The notes under the pieces are model-generated. The model saw nothing but the letters and a program-made list of their open reading frames with translations. It had not been told where the DNA came from and did no database searches. Below, piece after piece: positions 49,281-55,692 of a DNA stretch of 55,692 nucleotides. The DNA is from Nocardia lijiangensis NBRC 108240 (lineage in GTDB: Bacteria; Actinomycetota; Actinomycetes; Mycobacteriales; Mycobacteriaceae). The position numbers were made by a program, and so were the translations under genes. Each line of letters opens with the position of its first letter. Position 1 is the stretch's first letter. The stretch covers positions 1-55,692 of the forward strand of contig NZ_BDBP01000074.1 of assembly GCF_001613045.1 (NCBI RefSeq), read 5' to 3'.

Positions 49281-49747
49281 TCCGTCGACCCACCCCCGAT
49301 ATCCGCTTCGCCCGCCGTGTGCTCGGCACGATCCGCAGCCTGCCCGACCATTCCCGTTATCCCGGTCTGGGGTGGGACCAGTGGGTCTACCGCGTGGTCG
49401 ATGTCCGCAATGTTGTTCACGCCGAGGACGGCACCCCGGTGTGCCGGACCACGATGTGTTTCGCGGGCTGGGTTGTCGAACTCGACCGTGATGTCGACTG
49501 GGCCTACGACTCGGTGACCCTGCGCACCCTGTTCCTCAACGACGACACCGTCAGCCCGCCGATCCAGTTGAGCCCGGACCTGACCACCGCCCGCGACCTC
49601 ACCACTGGCGCCAACCTCACCGCCCACGAGTACGCCGAACGCCGTCTCGGGCTCACCGCACGCCAGTCGGTGGAACTGTTCTTGGCCACCAGCTCCCTCG
49701 ACGATCTCGCCGAGGCCCTCGACCGCATCGAACGGGGGACGCTGTGA
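49277..49747 (+). CDS. Unknown element protein, paralogue of the 52459 gene
   Basis: 156 residues from the ATG at 49277 (ATGA overlap with the previous stop). ARRVLGTIRSLPD...WDQWVYRVVD, CFAGWVVELDRDV and EYAERRLGLTARQSVELFL show a pattern shared with the gene at 52459: VLRTLRAVP, W.QRR, IAGWTV.L, LLGLT..QA..LF. The family is common in actinobacterial phages and elements; I know no function. It ends in a GTGA overlap with the next gene. Confidence 0.65.
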   Translation: MIRRPTPDIRFARRVLGTIRSLPDHSRYPGLGWDQWVYRVVDVRNVVHAEDGTPVCRTTMCFAGWVVELDRDVDWAYDSVTLRTLFLNDDTVSPPIQLSPDLTTARDLTTGANLTAHEYAERRLGLTARQSVELFLATSSLDDLAEALDRIERGTL

Positions 49748-50133
49748 ACGCCACGATCACCGCGACCGCCCTGGTCACCAAGGTCCGCGAACTCGCCGCG
49801 GTCACACCGGATGCCGTCACCCCCACCAGCAGCGAGCACCCCCACGGCGACCGCTACGTCATCCGCGACGCCGACGGGCGCTGGCAGGGCTCGCGGCTCA
49901 TCGGTCGCGCGTTGCTCGACCTGGGCGCCGATCCCGACGCCCTGGCCGAGCACGACGCCCACGCCCTCAGCGCCGCCAGCACCGTCATGCACTTCGTGTG
50001 CTTCGGAGTGTGGGGCCAAGACCTGTTGTGGCTCAACGTCGTCCAATCCTACGAAGGCAGAGGCCGCGCCTGGTCGGACGCCATTTTGATCGCGGATATG
50101 CGCATCCACGGTGTCCTCGGGAGCAGCCGATGA
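49744..50133 (+). CDS. Unknown element protein
   Basis: 129 residues from a GTG overlapping the previous stop. HPHGDRYVIRDADGRWQGSRLIGRALLDLGADPDALAEHDAHAL gives an alpha/beta segment, followed by MHFVCFGVWGQDLLWLNVVQSYEGRGRAWSDAI. No family is recognised. The translation-coupled position implies a role with its neighbours. Confidence 0.6.
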   Translation: MNATITATALVTKVRELAAVTPDAVTPTSSEHPHGDRYVIRDADGRWQGSRLIGRALLDLGADPDALAEHDAHALSAASTVMHFVCFGVWGQDLLWLNVVQSYEGRGRAWSDAILIADMRIHGVLGSSR

Positions 50134-50336
50134 AACCCCTGCTGCAGCCTGGGACCTCGAATCCCATCACCACAGTGGAACTGCCCACCCAGCCTGGGCG
50201 GCCGCGGCAGTGGGCAGCCAGCGCCGTCTACCGCGACCACGCCGGTCGCATCCGCCACCTGCGCACCATCCACACCGATCCCGACGCCGCCGCGAACGCG
50301 CTCGAGGACCGACTAGACGAACTCGGAATCCACTGA
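50130..50336 (+). CDS. Small unknown element protein
   Basis: 68 residues, ATGA overlap at the start and TGATG at the end. The C-terminal half (AASAVYRDHAGRIRHLRTIHTDPDAAANALEDRLDELGI) looks like a small beta-alpha unit. No motif with a known role is seen. Confidence 0.6.
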   Translation: MKPLLQPGTSNPITTVELPTQPGRPRQWAASAVYRDHAGRIRHLRTIHTDPDAAANALEDRLDELGIH

Positions 50337-51151
50337 TGCCACACCACAACAAGACCCCCGACCGGATGCTGGTCGATGAGATCGACGCCCTGGTCGACGA
50401 ACAGCTGGCCACCCGACCCGACAGCGGGAAATCGGAATCGTGCCCGCACTGCCCCGACGAATGGCATTCCCTGCCCATTCGCAAGGATCTGCTGCTGCTA
50501 CGGCTGATGTACTGCGGGTGCGAGGACTGCGACAGACTCCTCGACGCCTACGACTACGCCCAAGACGACAGCCCCATCATCTGCCCTGGATCGACCTTCC
50601 ACGGACCCGTCGAACCACTACCGGCCCGCATGGCACGCCACGGGATCGAGATCGTCGCCCTCGAACCCGTCCCCGTCGCTGTCCCACGGCCTCGGCCCGC
50701 CACGGTGCCACCACCGCCGCAGGCGATACCGCCGGATGGCTGCGCGCTGCGCTTCCCCTTTCCCGAGTCCGAGCACTACCGCGGACCGATCTGGGCCTAC
50801 AAGCTCTCACGCACCTGGCGTGGCACCGACTACGTCGTCGTCGTGCACATCGAACGCGACACCACCGGCACCAGGTCGGCAGTCATCGCGGAGACTGTGC
50901 TGTTCCGCTACTTCCCGCCAGGGCTCCCACAGCCAGCGGTTCGTGAAACCTACGAGATGGCAGGACAATTCCTGTCGATCCTCGACGACGACAGCGACGC
51001 CGACGGATACCGAGCCGCCATCGACAGCCACGGGGTCAACGTCGAGATCGACGCCACCATGACCGCCCGCCACCGCGCCGACGGCCACGTCAACCCCGAC
51101 GTGTTCGTGCAGATGATCACCGGGCAGATGGTCGTCGGAGTCATCGAATAG
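50336..51151 (+). CDS. Unknown element protein with Cys-rich N-terminus
   Basis: 271 residues. The N-terminal 1-90 has CPHCPDEW and MYCGCEDCDRLL, probably a zinc site. A Pro-rich linker (about 115-145) leads to a C-terminal beta-rich domain (GPIWAYKLSRTWRGTDYVVVVHIERDTTG) that ends with VFVQMITGQMVVGVIE. It is the last gene of this coupled cluster and is followed directly by a terminator hairpin. Confidence 0.65.
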   Translation: MPHHNKTPDRMLVDEIDALVDEQLATRPDSGKSESCPHCPDEWHSLPIRKDLLLLRLMYCGCEDCDRLLDAYDYAQDDSPIICPGSTFHGPVEPLPARMARHGIEIVALEPVPVAVPRPRPATVPPPPQAIPPDGCALRFPFPESEHYRGPIWAYKLSRTWRGTDYVVVVHIERDTTGTRSAVIAETVLFRYFPPGLPQPAVRETYEMAGQFLSILDDDSDADGYRAAIDSHGVNVEIDATMTARHRADGHVNPDVFVQMITGQMVVGVIE

Positions 51152-51168
51152 AGCAACCACCCGTGCAA

Positions 51169-51214
51169 CGGCGGGCTCGGTACCGACAACGTCACGGTGC
51201 CGAGCCCGCCGTTT
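51169..51214 (+). terminator. Terminator hairpin after the element's gene cluster
   Basis: Arms CGGCGGGCTCGGTACCG (51169-51185) and CGGTGCCGAGCCCGCCG (51195-51211) pair with one G-T wobble around a 9-nt loop and are followed by TTT. It lies 17 bp after the stop of the preceding gene. Confidence 0.85.
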
Positions 51215-51233
51215 GCTATTACCTTGGGGACAC

Positions 51234-52232
51234 ATGCTGGGGGAATGGCTATTGATCGAATGCATCACCGCCGAGCCGACAGTCATGGCCATCGGACGCA
51301 AACCCATACGCCTGCAACCCTTCCACAAGGTGCTGCGTCGAGAGTCCTTGCGAGCGGCGCGGCGCCTGACCAACCAAGTGCGCCGCAGCGGGCACCGCTG
51401 GGAAGAGACCTCTCACGACCGCGACGAACACCTCATCGCCGAACCAATCCTCAACGCAGCCGGGAACATTCACGGAGTCCGTATCTGGGTTGGGCGTCCA
51501 TGGACCGAGGTCCCGCCGCCGCCGCGATCCGGTGCCTGGGACTGGAACCTCGACAAGATGACCGCCCTGTATACCGACGAGGTCTACGACCTCCACCAAG
51601 TTCCGCCCGAGCGGCGGCGCACCGAGATCACCCGGATGTCGGCCATGCGCCACCTCGCTTTCGCCGAGGACGAAGGTGTCGCACTCGCGATGGCCGTGCA
51701 TGCCGATGAGTCGACGGTGTTCCAGGACTCGTGGCGCATCATCCGCGACGACGGCATACCGCGGGAGATGAACTTCTGCGCCCGCGGCGCCCGAGTCGAT
51801 GGCCAACGGTTCGTCCACGGCCTGATCATCGACATCAGCGACGGCATCGACGAGCCCGCCCCGCCACCGCCGCTGACGTTCTCCCAGGCCGTGATGCAGG
51901 CCGAACTCAGCGTGCCCGGCGTCTACCACGCCCTGGTCGACCTCGAGACCCTCACCGCACACCGCTGGCTCGGAACCGAGATGCCCGGCATCGCTTGGGA
52001 ACTCACTGGCGACCCCGAGCGTGATCCGGCCCTGCACCCTGACGACATCGCTACCGCGCGCCGCGTGTCCCGAACCCTGGACACCGGCCCAGCCACCGCG
52101 GTCCTGCGGATCCGAAACGTGGACGGAGGGTGGACGCCGGTCCGGATAGAAGCCAAACGTGTTCTCCTGACCCGCAATCCCGACATCGCGGCAGCGCTGG
52201 TGAGCGTGTCGCACGACACAGCCAGCCAATAG
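51234..52232 (+). CDS. Rv3651-like / PAS-domain protein (DUF5593 type)
   Basis: 332 residues from the ATG at 51234. The N-terminus GEWLLIECITAEPTVMAIGRKPIRLQPF matches the Rv3651-like N-domain. A PAS-like region (GAWDWNLDKMTALYTDEVYDLHQVPPE...IIRDDGIPREMNF) follows, and then a second alpha/beta sensor-like part with VYHALVDLETLTAHRWLG. The mycobacterial relatives have no catalytic domain and are thought to be sensory. It stands alone after a terminator with no ribosome site (a TATTAC box 12 bp upstream suggests a nearly leaderless transcript), so it may be cargo. Confidence 0.7.
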   Translation: MLGEWLLIECITAEPTVMAIGRKPIRLQPFHKVLRRESLRAARRLTNQVRRSGHRWEETSHDRDEHLIAEPILNAAGNIHGVRIWVGRPWTEVPPPPRSGAWDWNLDKMTALYTDEVYDLHQVPPERRRTEITRMSAMRHLAFAEDEGVALAMAVHADESTVFQDSWRIIRDDGIPREMNFCARGARVDGQRFVHGLIIDISDGIDEPAPPPPLTFSQAVMQAELSVPGVYHALVDLETLTAHRWLGTEMPGIAWELTGDPERDPALHPDDIATARRVSRTLDTGPATAVLRIRNVDGGWTPVRIEAKRVLLTRNPDIAAALVSVSHDTASQ

Positions 52233-52458
52233 CCGGAAGCCCTTCCTTCATAATGGATCTCACGTTTACGATCTTCTGTTCGGGGTATGGCCCCCCTGTC
52301 CCTGGCTGACCCCGCCCCTGAGAACCATCGCCCATAGACCGACTCGCCACGCCTGCAACCGCTCGCCGCCGCGCGGCCGCAGACGAGTCGATGGATCCAC
52401 GGCCGAAACCCGTTCGGCCGATTGGGGGTTTCGTCGTGCTGTCAGCCCGGAGGTTTCA

Positions 52459-52839
52459 GTGCCTACCGTCCTGAACCTGCCGCTCGCCAACGCCGTACTT
52501 CGCACCTTGCGCGCCGTGCCGCACCTGCACGACCACACCGTGTGGGCCCAGCGGCGACCCGAAGGCACCGCCCACAGCATCGCCGGATGGACAGTCACGC
52601 TCGCAGGCGCGCAGTGGACCGAGTATCACGAAATGGTCTGCTACCGCGGCAAAATCCGCTCGGTGCCGATGCTCGCCCAGGAACTACTCGGCCTGACCTA
52701 CAACCAGGCGCGAACCCTGTTCTACCACTGCGACGAACAGCAAGCGATCAACCTGCTCACCAGCCTGGTCGGCCAAGCAACGTGCATGCAGGCATTCCAG
52801 CTGATGATCTACGCCGCGCAATTCCACCAGGCCGGCTGA
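52459..52839 (+). CDS. Unknown element protein, paralogue of the 49277 gene
   Basis: 126 residues from a GTG at 52459, with GGAGG upstream. VLRTLRAVPHLHDHTVWAQRR, IAGWTVTLAGAQW, MLAQELLGLTYNQARTLFYHCDEQQAINLLTSL align with the pattern of the gene at 49277. No function is known. The 225-bp spacer before it (52233-52458) shows no gene; a C/G-rich run near 52290-52320 is the only notable feature. Confidence 0.65.
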   Translation: MPTVLNLPLANAVLRTLRAVPHLHDHTVWAQRRPEGTAHSIAGWTVTLAGAQWTEYHEMVCYRGKIRSVPMLAQELLGLTYNQARTLFYHCDEQQAINLLTSLVGQATCMQAFQLMIYAAQFHQAG

Positions 52840-52935
52840 GGACACAGTTCGCCAGACCGCCGAACTATTCTCTACCGCTGCACGCTATGGTAGAGACATG
52901 GTGACCGTCGCTGCGACACAACCGAACTCACGCTC

Positions 52936-53574
52936 ATGACCCGCACCACACCCAACGCCGCCGTCTCCGACGAGCTCGACGACGCCGTCCACACCCTGAT
53001 CGGCTACCGGCTGCACCGCCACACCGACACCGACGGCAAAACTCACAGCGGCTACCGCGAATCCGTCTACGGCGAAATTCGCGCCGAACTCGCCGCCCGG
53101 CAAGGTGAAGGCGGGACGCTGCGGCCACGCAGCCTGCCACCAGCCTGGGTCGAAGGACTGGACTGGCTCACCGACGTCGACACCACCATCGCCGCTTGGT
53201 GGCCCGGAGCGAGCCCAACCGAAGGTCAACCCGAGACCGTGTGCCGCCTCAACGAACTCGCCGCCACCGCGTGGGCACCAGAGGACCAGCAGTTCGTGCG
53301 TGAATGGATCAACCAGCTGGTGCGGTGGAGCGAAACCGGCAAGGCGCTGCTCGAGCCGGTGCGCCGTTGGGAACTCGTCGCGGCCTGCCCTGCCTGCGGA
53401 GTCCGCACCGTGCACCGGCCTGACACCTCCGGGGAGCCAGTCCGTCAAGCAGCCCTCCAAATCACCACCGCGGGGTGTACCTGCCAGTCCTGCCACACCG
53501 TATGGGCGCCGACCCACTACCGGCTCCTTGCCGCCGCCCTGGGCTGCCAGATCCCCGCGGGGGTTCTCGAATAG
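52936..53574 (+). CDS. Actinophage-type zinc-ribbon protein (DUF7341-like)
   Basis: 212 residues from the ATG at 52936. LDDAVHTLIGYRLHRHTDTDGK starts the helical N-domain (cf. actinophage DUF7340/7341 proteins, recalled, not checked). The C-terminal zinc ribbon is LVAACPACGVRTVHRPD...GCTCQSCHTVW with two C-x2-C pairs, followed by THYRLLAAALG. Such proteins are common in the early regions of actinophages. It is the last clearly element-type gene in the window. Confidence 0.7.
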   Translation: MTRTTPNAAVSDELDDAVHTLIGYRLHRHTDTDGKTHSGYRESVYGEIRAELAARQGEGGTLRPRSLPPAWVEGLDWLTDVDTTIAAWWPGASPTEGQPETVCRLNELAATAWAPEDQQFVREWINQLVRWSETGKALLEPVRRWELVAACPACGVRTVHRPDTSGEPVRQAALQITTAGCTCQSCHTVWAPTHYRLLAAALGCQIPAGVLE

Positions 53575-53644
53575 CCGAAGGCGCGCTGTGGCCGCGGACC
53601 GCCGCGTGCGGACACCACTGCGCAGCGTTGGCACGCGGTGGCTC

Positions 53645-54484
53645 TCACCGCCCATAGGGCGGCGTGGGGCAGTACGAAGGCCTGAACTCCTCGGTCCTCC
53701 AACATTCGGCGGGAACCGGCTTCTTCGTGTCCTCCTCCATGAAACTGGCGGCCGCGCTCACGCCAAACACGAGTACCGCCACGGCGGCAAGGCAGGCTGC
53801 TCCATAGATGACCAGACCTGCCCATAGCCTGGTTTGAAGAATCAACGACTTAGTTCGTTGGAACGAGACGTCGGGTATGCGCGTTGTTCTCAGCCAATCG
53901 CCAATTGTCTGATTGAAAATCCCTAAAGCTCGCTCGCCGACATTAGTGGGGTAGGCGAAGATCTTGTTGACACCATGTGCTGCCGCAGTCGGCGCGTCCG
54001 ATCGGGCCACACTGTTCGCCGTTACAACCAGCACATGGTAAAGGGGTCCGATCGCGATGGCGCCGCTGAAAATCACCCAGTAGATGAAGCGTCCAGTCGA
54101 TTCACCCGCGCTGACTATACCTTGCATGATGATACCCAGCGCAGAGCCGATGATTGCCCACACAAACACCCACGTCTGGCTGAACGCGCCCGTGAGCACG
54201 AGATGCTTCGCCTGACTCAGCAATTCCTCGCGTGCGGCGCTCAGTGTCGGGCCGACGTAGTCACCGTCCTTCAGGTACGGTAGCAACTGGTCTAGGGGTT
54301 GGGCGACGATGTTGCCATCGGGGACTTCTGAATGAATCCAGCGGGCGTTATCGTCGGCCGAGGCCACTGTCAGAGCCCGCAAGATGCCCCGCTCGATTTT
54401 GGATTCCCCCAATTGTTCGCGACCTGCTGCGAGAGTCGCACGATACGAATTCGCCAAAGCGCTAACTTCTGTTTGATTCACCAT
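53645..54484 (-). CDS. Three-TM membrane protein of unknown function
   Basis: 279 residues from the ATG at 54484 (a GTG at 54493 is an alternative). A soluble N-terminal part of about 90 residues (NQTEVSALANSYRATLAAGREQLGE...) precedes TM1 (about 100-122), TM2 (about 128-155, IYWVIFSGAIAIGPLYHVLVVTA) and TM3 (about 215-240) near the C-terminus. No family is recognised. Its base composition is more A/T-rich than its neighbours, which suggests recent acquisition. Cys in the tail (ECWRTEEFRPSYC) would be extracytoplasmic if the N-terminus is inside. Confidence 0.65.
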   Translation of the reverse strand: MVNQTEVSALANSYRATLAAGREQLGESKIERGILRALTVASADDNARWIHSEVPDGNIVAQPLDQLLPYLKDGDYVGPTLSAAREELLSQAKHLVLTGAFSQTWVFVWAIIGSALGIIMQGIVSAGESTGRFIYWVIFSGAIAIGPLYHVLVVTANSVARSDAPTAAAHGVNKIFAYPTNVGERALGIFNQTIGDWLRTTRIPDVSFQRTKSLILQTRLWAGLVIYGAACLAAVAVLVFGVSAAASFMEEDTKKPVPAECWRTEEFRPSYCPTPPYGR

Positions 54485-54683
54485 GACAACCACCCCTGGT
54501 CAGACCCCGACCCACAATTGCTAAATTTCATCGTATGCCTGCATAGTCCAGCCGGATTGGCCAGGCGGCGTAACGATTGCGCCTCTACCAGCCCGTATGC
54601 TCTCACCCGCACCCCATGATCAGCCGCACCCGCAGGCTTCCCACATGGACGGACACGTATTGGAGCTGCCGAGTGCGCTTCAA

Positions 54684-54977
54684 TCAGACCTGGACGGACC
54701 CACTGCAGCCGCACGGCCGCCCGTTTTCGAGCCGCCAGCCGCGGCTGACGAAGATCGGCACAAAATGCTGCGGAATGTACAGGCGGTCTTCTGGATTCAG
54801 GATCTCGAAGTACCGCTGTGCGGCGCGCAGCACCAGCATGCTGCCCTGCACGTGGACGCCGGTCGTGTCGCCGTCCGGGATGGATTGTTCCAGCGATTGC
54901 GGGCCGCCGCCGCTGGTGCGCCGGATGCCGGTCACAGATCGAGGGCGGTTCTTCACGGTGAAGAAGGCGTCGGACAT
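54684..54977 (-). CDS. Small unknown protein
   Basis: 97 residues from the ATG at 54977, with GGGAG seven bases upstream. SDAFFTVKNRPRSVTGIRRTSGGGPQ and the beta-rich SMLVLRAAQRYFEILNPEDRLYIPQHFVPIFVSRGW suggest a compact soluble domain. No family is recognised. It is on the same strand as the flanking genes but 430 bp from the TPR gene. Confidence 0.6.
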   Translation of the reverse strand: MSDAFFTVKNRPRSVTGIRRTSGGGPQSLEQSIPDGDTTGVHVQGSMLVLRAAQRYFEILNPEDRLYIPQHFVPIFVSRGWRLENGRPCGCSGSVQV

Positions 54978-55408
54978 GTCGTGCTCCCTATATCGATGGC
55001 AATTCGGACCCGCCCCCACGATTGTCAGGAACCATCCTCGACCGTTCCGCAGACGTCGACGCGAGTACTCGACTACGCGAATCGGAGATCGACCGACCCG
55101 ATTCGGTGCCGAACAACTCGGCGGCGCTCGATGGGCGTCGAATGAGCCGCCGGGAAGGATATCGCGTTCGTAGGCGTGGGTCTACGCCACGCAGGAGATC
55201 ACCATGTCAGGTCCCACCCCGTCCACCACGGTCACGATAACCGTCCTCCGCGTCGCCGAAGTTGCCCGATAACCAGAAATCGAACCGTGAGCGCCGGACG
55301 ACGTCCGGCCAGCTCGCTGAACCGGATACTCAGCGAACTCGCTTGATAACCGTGGTTATCAGGCAACACGGGTGACTCGTGTGCTACCGCGCGGCCGTGG
55401 ACACGGCC
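54978..55408. other. Intergenic region with GATAACC motifs
   Basis: No convincing gene is seen in these 431 bp. The motif GATAACC occurs at 55236-55242 and 55268-55274, and a perfect palindrome TGATAACC-GT-GGTTATCA lies at 55344-55361. The spacing suggests a regulator binding region; which gene it serves is unclear, because the downstream ends of both flanking reverse genes are involved. Confidence 0.5.
55344..55361. promoter_or_regulatory. Perfect 18-bp palindrome (GATAACC operator-like)
   Basis: TGATAACCGTGGTTATCA is a perfect dyad with two half-site copies further left (55236 and 55268). It has the size and symmetry of a dimeric repressor site; no T-tract follows, so it is less likely a terminator. 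Confidence 0.5.
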
Positions 55409-55692
55409 CTAGCCCTTCGAGCGGTATTCGTAAAGGGGGATGGCCTCCCACACTCGTCCTGCCGACTCGTAGGCACGGACGAGGTTGTTGCGGGTGGCCC
55501 GGGTGTCGGGGTGGTCGGGGCCGAGGATCCGCTCGGAGTCGGCGAGGGTGCGCTCGTAGAGCGAGATCTCCTCCCTCACCCGCCCTGCCGACCCGTAGGC
55601 GAGGGCGAGGTAGTGGCGGGAGGTCAGGGTGTCGGGGTGGTCGGGGCCGAGGATCCGCTCGGTGTCGGCGAGCTCCTGTTCATGCAGCGCGA
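55409..55692 (-). CDS. TPR-repeat protein (kinesin-light-chain type), C-terminal part
   Basis: The frame is open from the window edge to a TAG at 55409-55411. It encodes two 42-residue repeats (ERILGPDHPDTLTSRHYLAL, ERILGPDHPDTRATRNNLVR with LYER.LADSERILG between) and ends PLYEYRSKG. The HPDT repeat is typical of large actinobacterial NB-ARC or STAND ATPases with C-terminal TPRs, often linked to defence or signalling. Only the tail is present, so the effector domain cannot be named. Confidence 0.85.
   Translation of the reverse strand, partial: ALHEQELADTERILGPDHPDTLTSRHYLALAYGSAGRVREEISLYERTLADSERILGPDHPDTRATRNNLVRAYESAGRVWEAIPLYEYRSKG

Noticed and set aside
52438..52450. CTGTCAGCCCG, an 11-base match to the 3' end of tRNA-Pro, as a possible right att site
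   Set aside because: It is too short and lies within the element, with neither the T-arm sequence before nor the terminator after it repeated.

Overview
This is a high-GC actinobacterial chromosome segment. The gene families point to Nocardia or a close mycolic-acid-containing relative: an F420-dependent luciferase-like oxidoreductase, a GabD2-like semialdehyde dehydrogenase, an MMPL exporter, a large LuxR/LAL regulator and an Rv3651-like PAS protein. The genus call is an inference. No rRNA is present; there is one tRNA, Pro(GGG).

Left chromosomal part (1-41447). The window opens inside an F420-dependent oxidoreductase gene and continues with an MDR oxidoreductase that abuts a broken GlxA-type regulator. 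A TetR gene (2028-2630) is divergent from an Old-Yellow-Enzyme-like gene, a DJ-1/PfpI gene, an acetoacetate-decarboxylase-family gene and an aldehyde dehydrogenase gene. A shared 19-bp operator, ATGTnnGC(A/G)(C/G)TGnnnACAT, lies on or beside the -10 of each of three promoters, so these genes look like one local regulon for uptake or breakdown of an unknown carbonyl compound. Next comes a two-gene membrane/immune-type module (7726-11061): a TIR-TM protein with 14 WD40 repeats, followed after 21 bp by a three-TM protein. Many short regulator-plus-enzyme pairs follow: SDR, AraC/sterol desaturase, PadR/DUF1048, metallophosphoesterase, orphan trpB, S9 peptidase, MerR, a three-gene lipoprotein hydrolase/DinB/methyltransferase operon with a divergent XRE-cupin regulator, nitroreductase/HxlR, TerD and MDR. 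A CsoR/CstR-type repressor, an MMPL exporter and a CoA-disulfide-reductase/rhodanese fusion carry five copies of the palindrome ATACCCC-N2-GGGGTAT, which indicates a persulfide- or metal-responsive regulon. Next are a broken IclR/lipase junction, an MDR/TetR pair with two TGAGTGACTGTNCACTCA-type operators, an MFS-Dabb-NTF2 operon, a large LAL regulator and a TY-Chap-like protein.

Mobile element (about 41522 to at least 53574). A tyrosine integrase sits directly beside tRNA-Pro. It is followed by a repressor gene and a tightly packed, mostly overlapping forward-strand array: small HTH proteins, a Sak4/RecA-like ATPase, a protein with a tandemly duplicated replication-type domain, a DnaB-N/RepA-AAA fusion and many small unknown proteins. 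No structural phage genes and no FtsK/Tra conjugation gene appear, and no second copy of the tRNA 3' end is found, so the right boundary is probably outside the window. A 12-bp leader, CATCTACGGGAG, recurs four times in the element as a translation-initiation region. The rightmost part has a three-TM protein, a small unknown protein and the C-terminal end of a TPR protein, all on the minus strand.

The left part carries many gene fossils (GlxA, MFS, integrase tail, IclR, lipase, a possible MITE), so this looks like a plastic accessory region. The most interesting leads are the TIR-WD40/three-TM module, the 19-bp operator regulon, the persulfide-type regulon that includes an MMPL exporter, and the element's duplicated Cys/His-rich replication protein and repeated leader.
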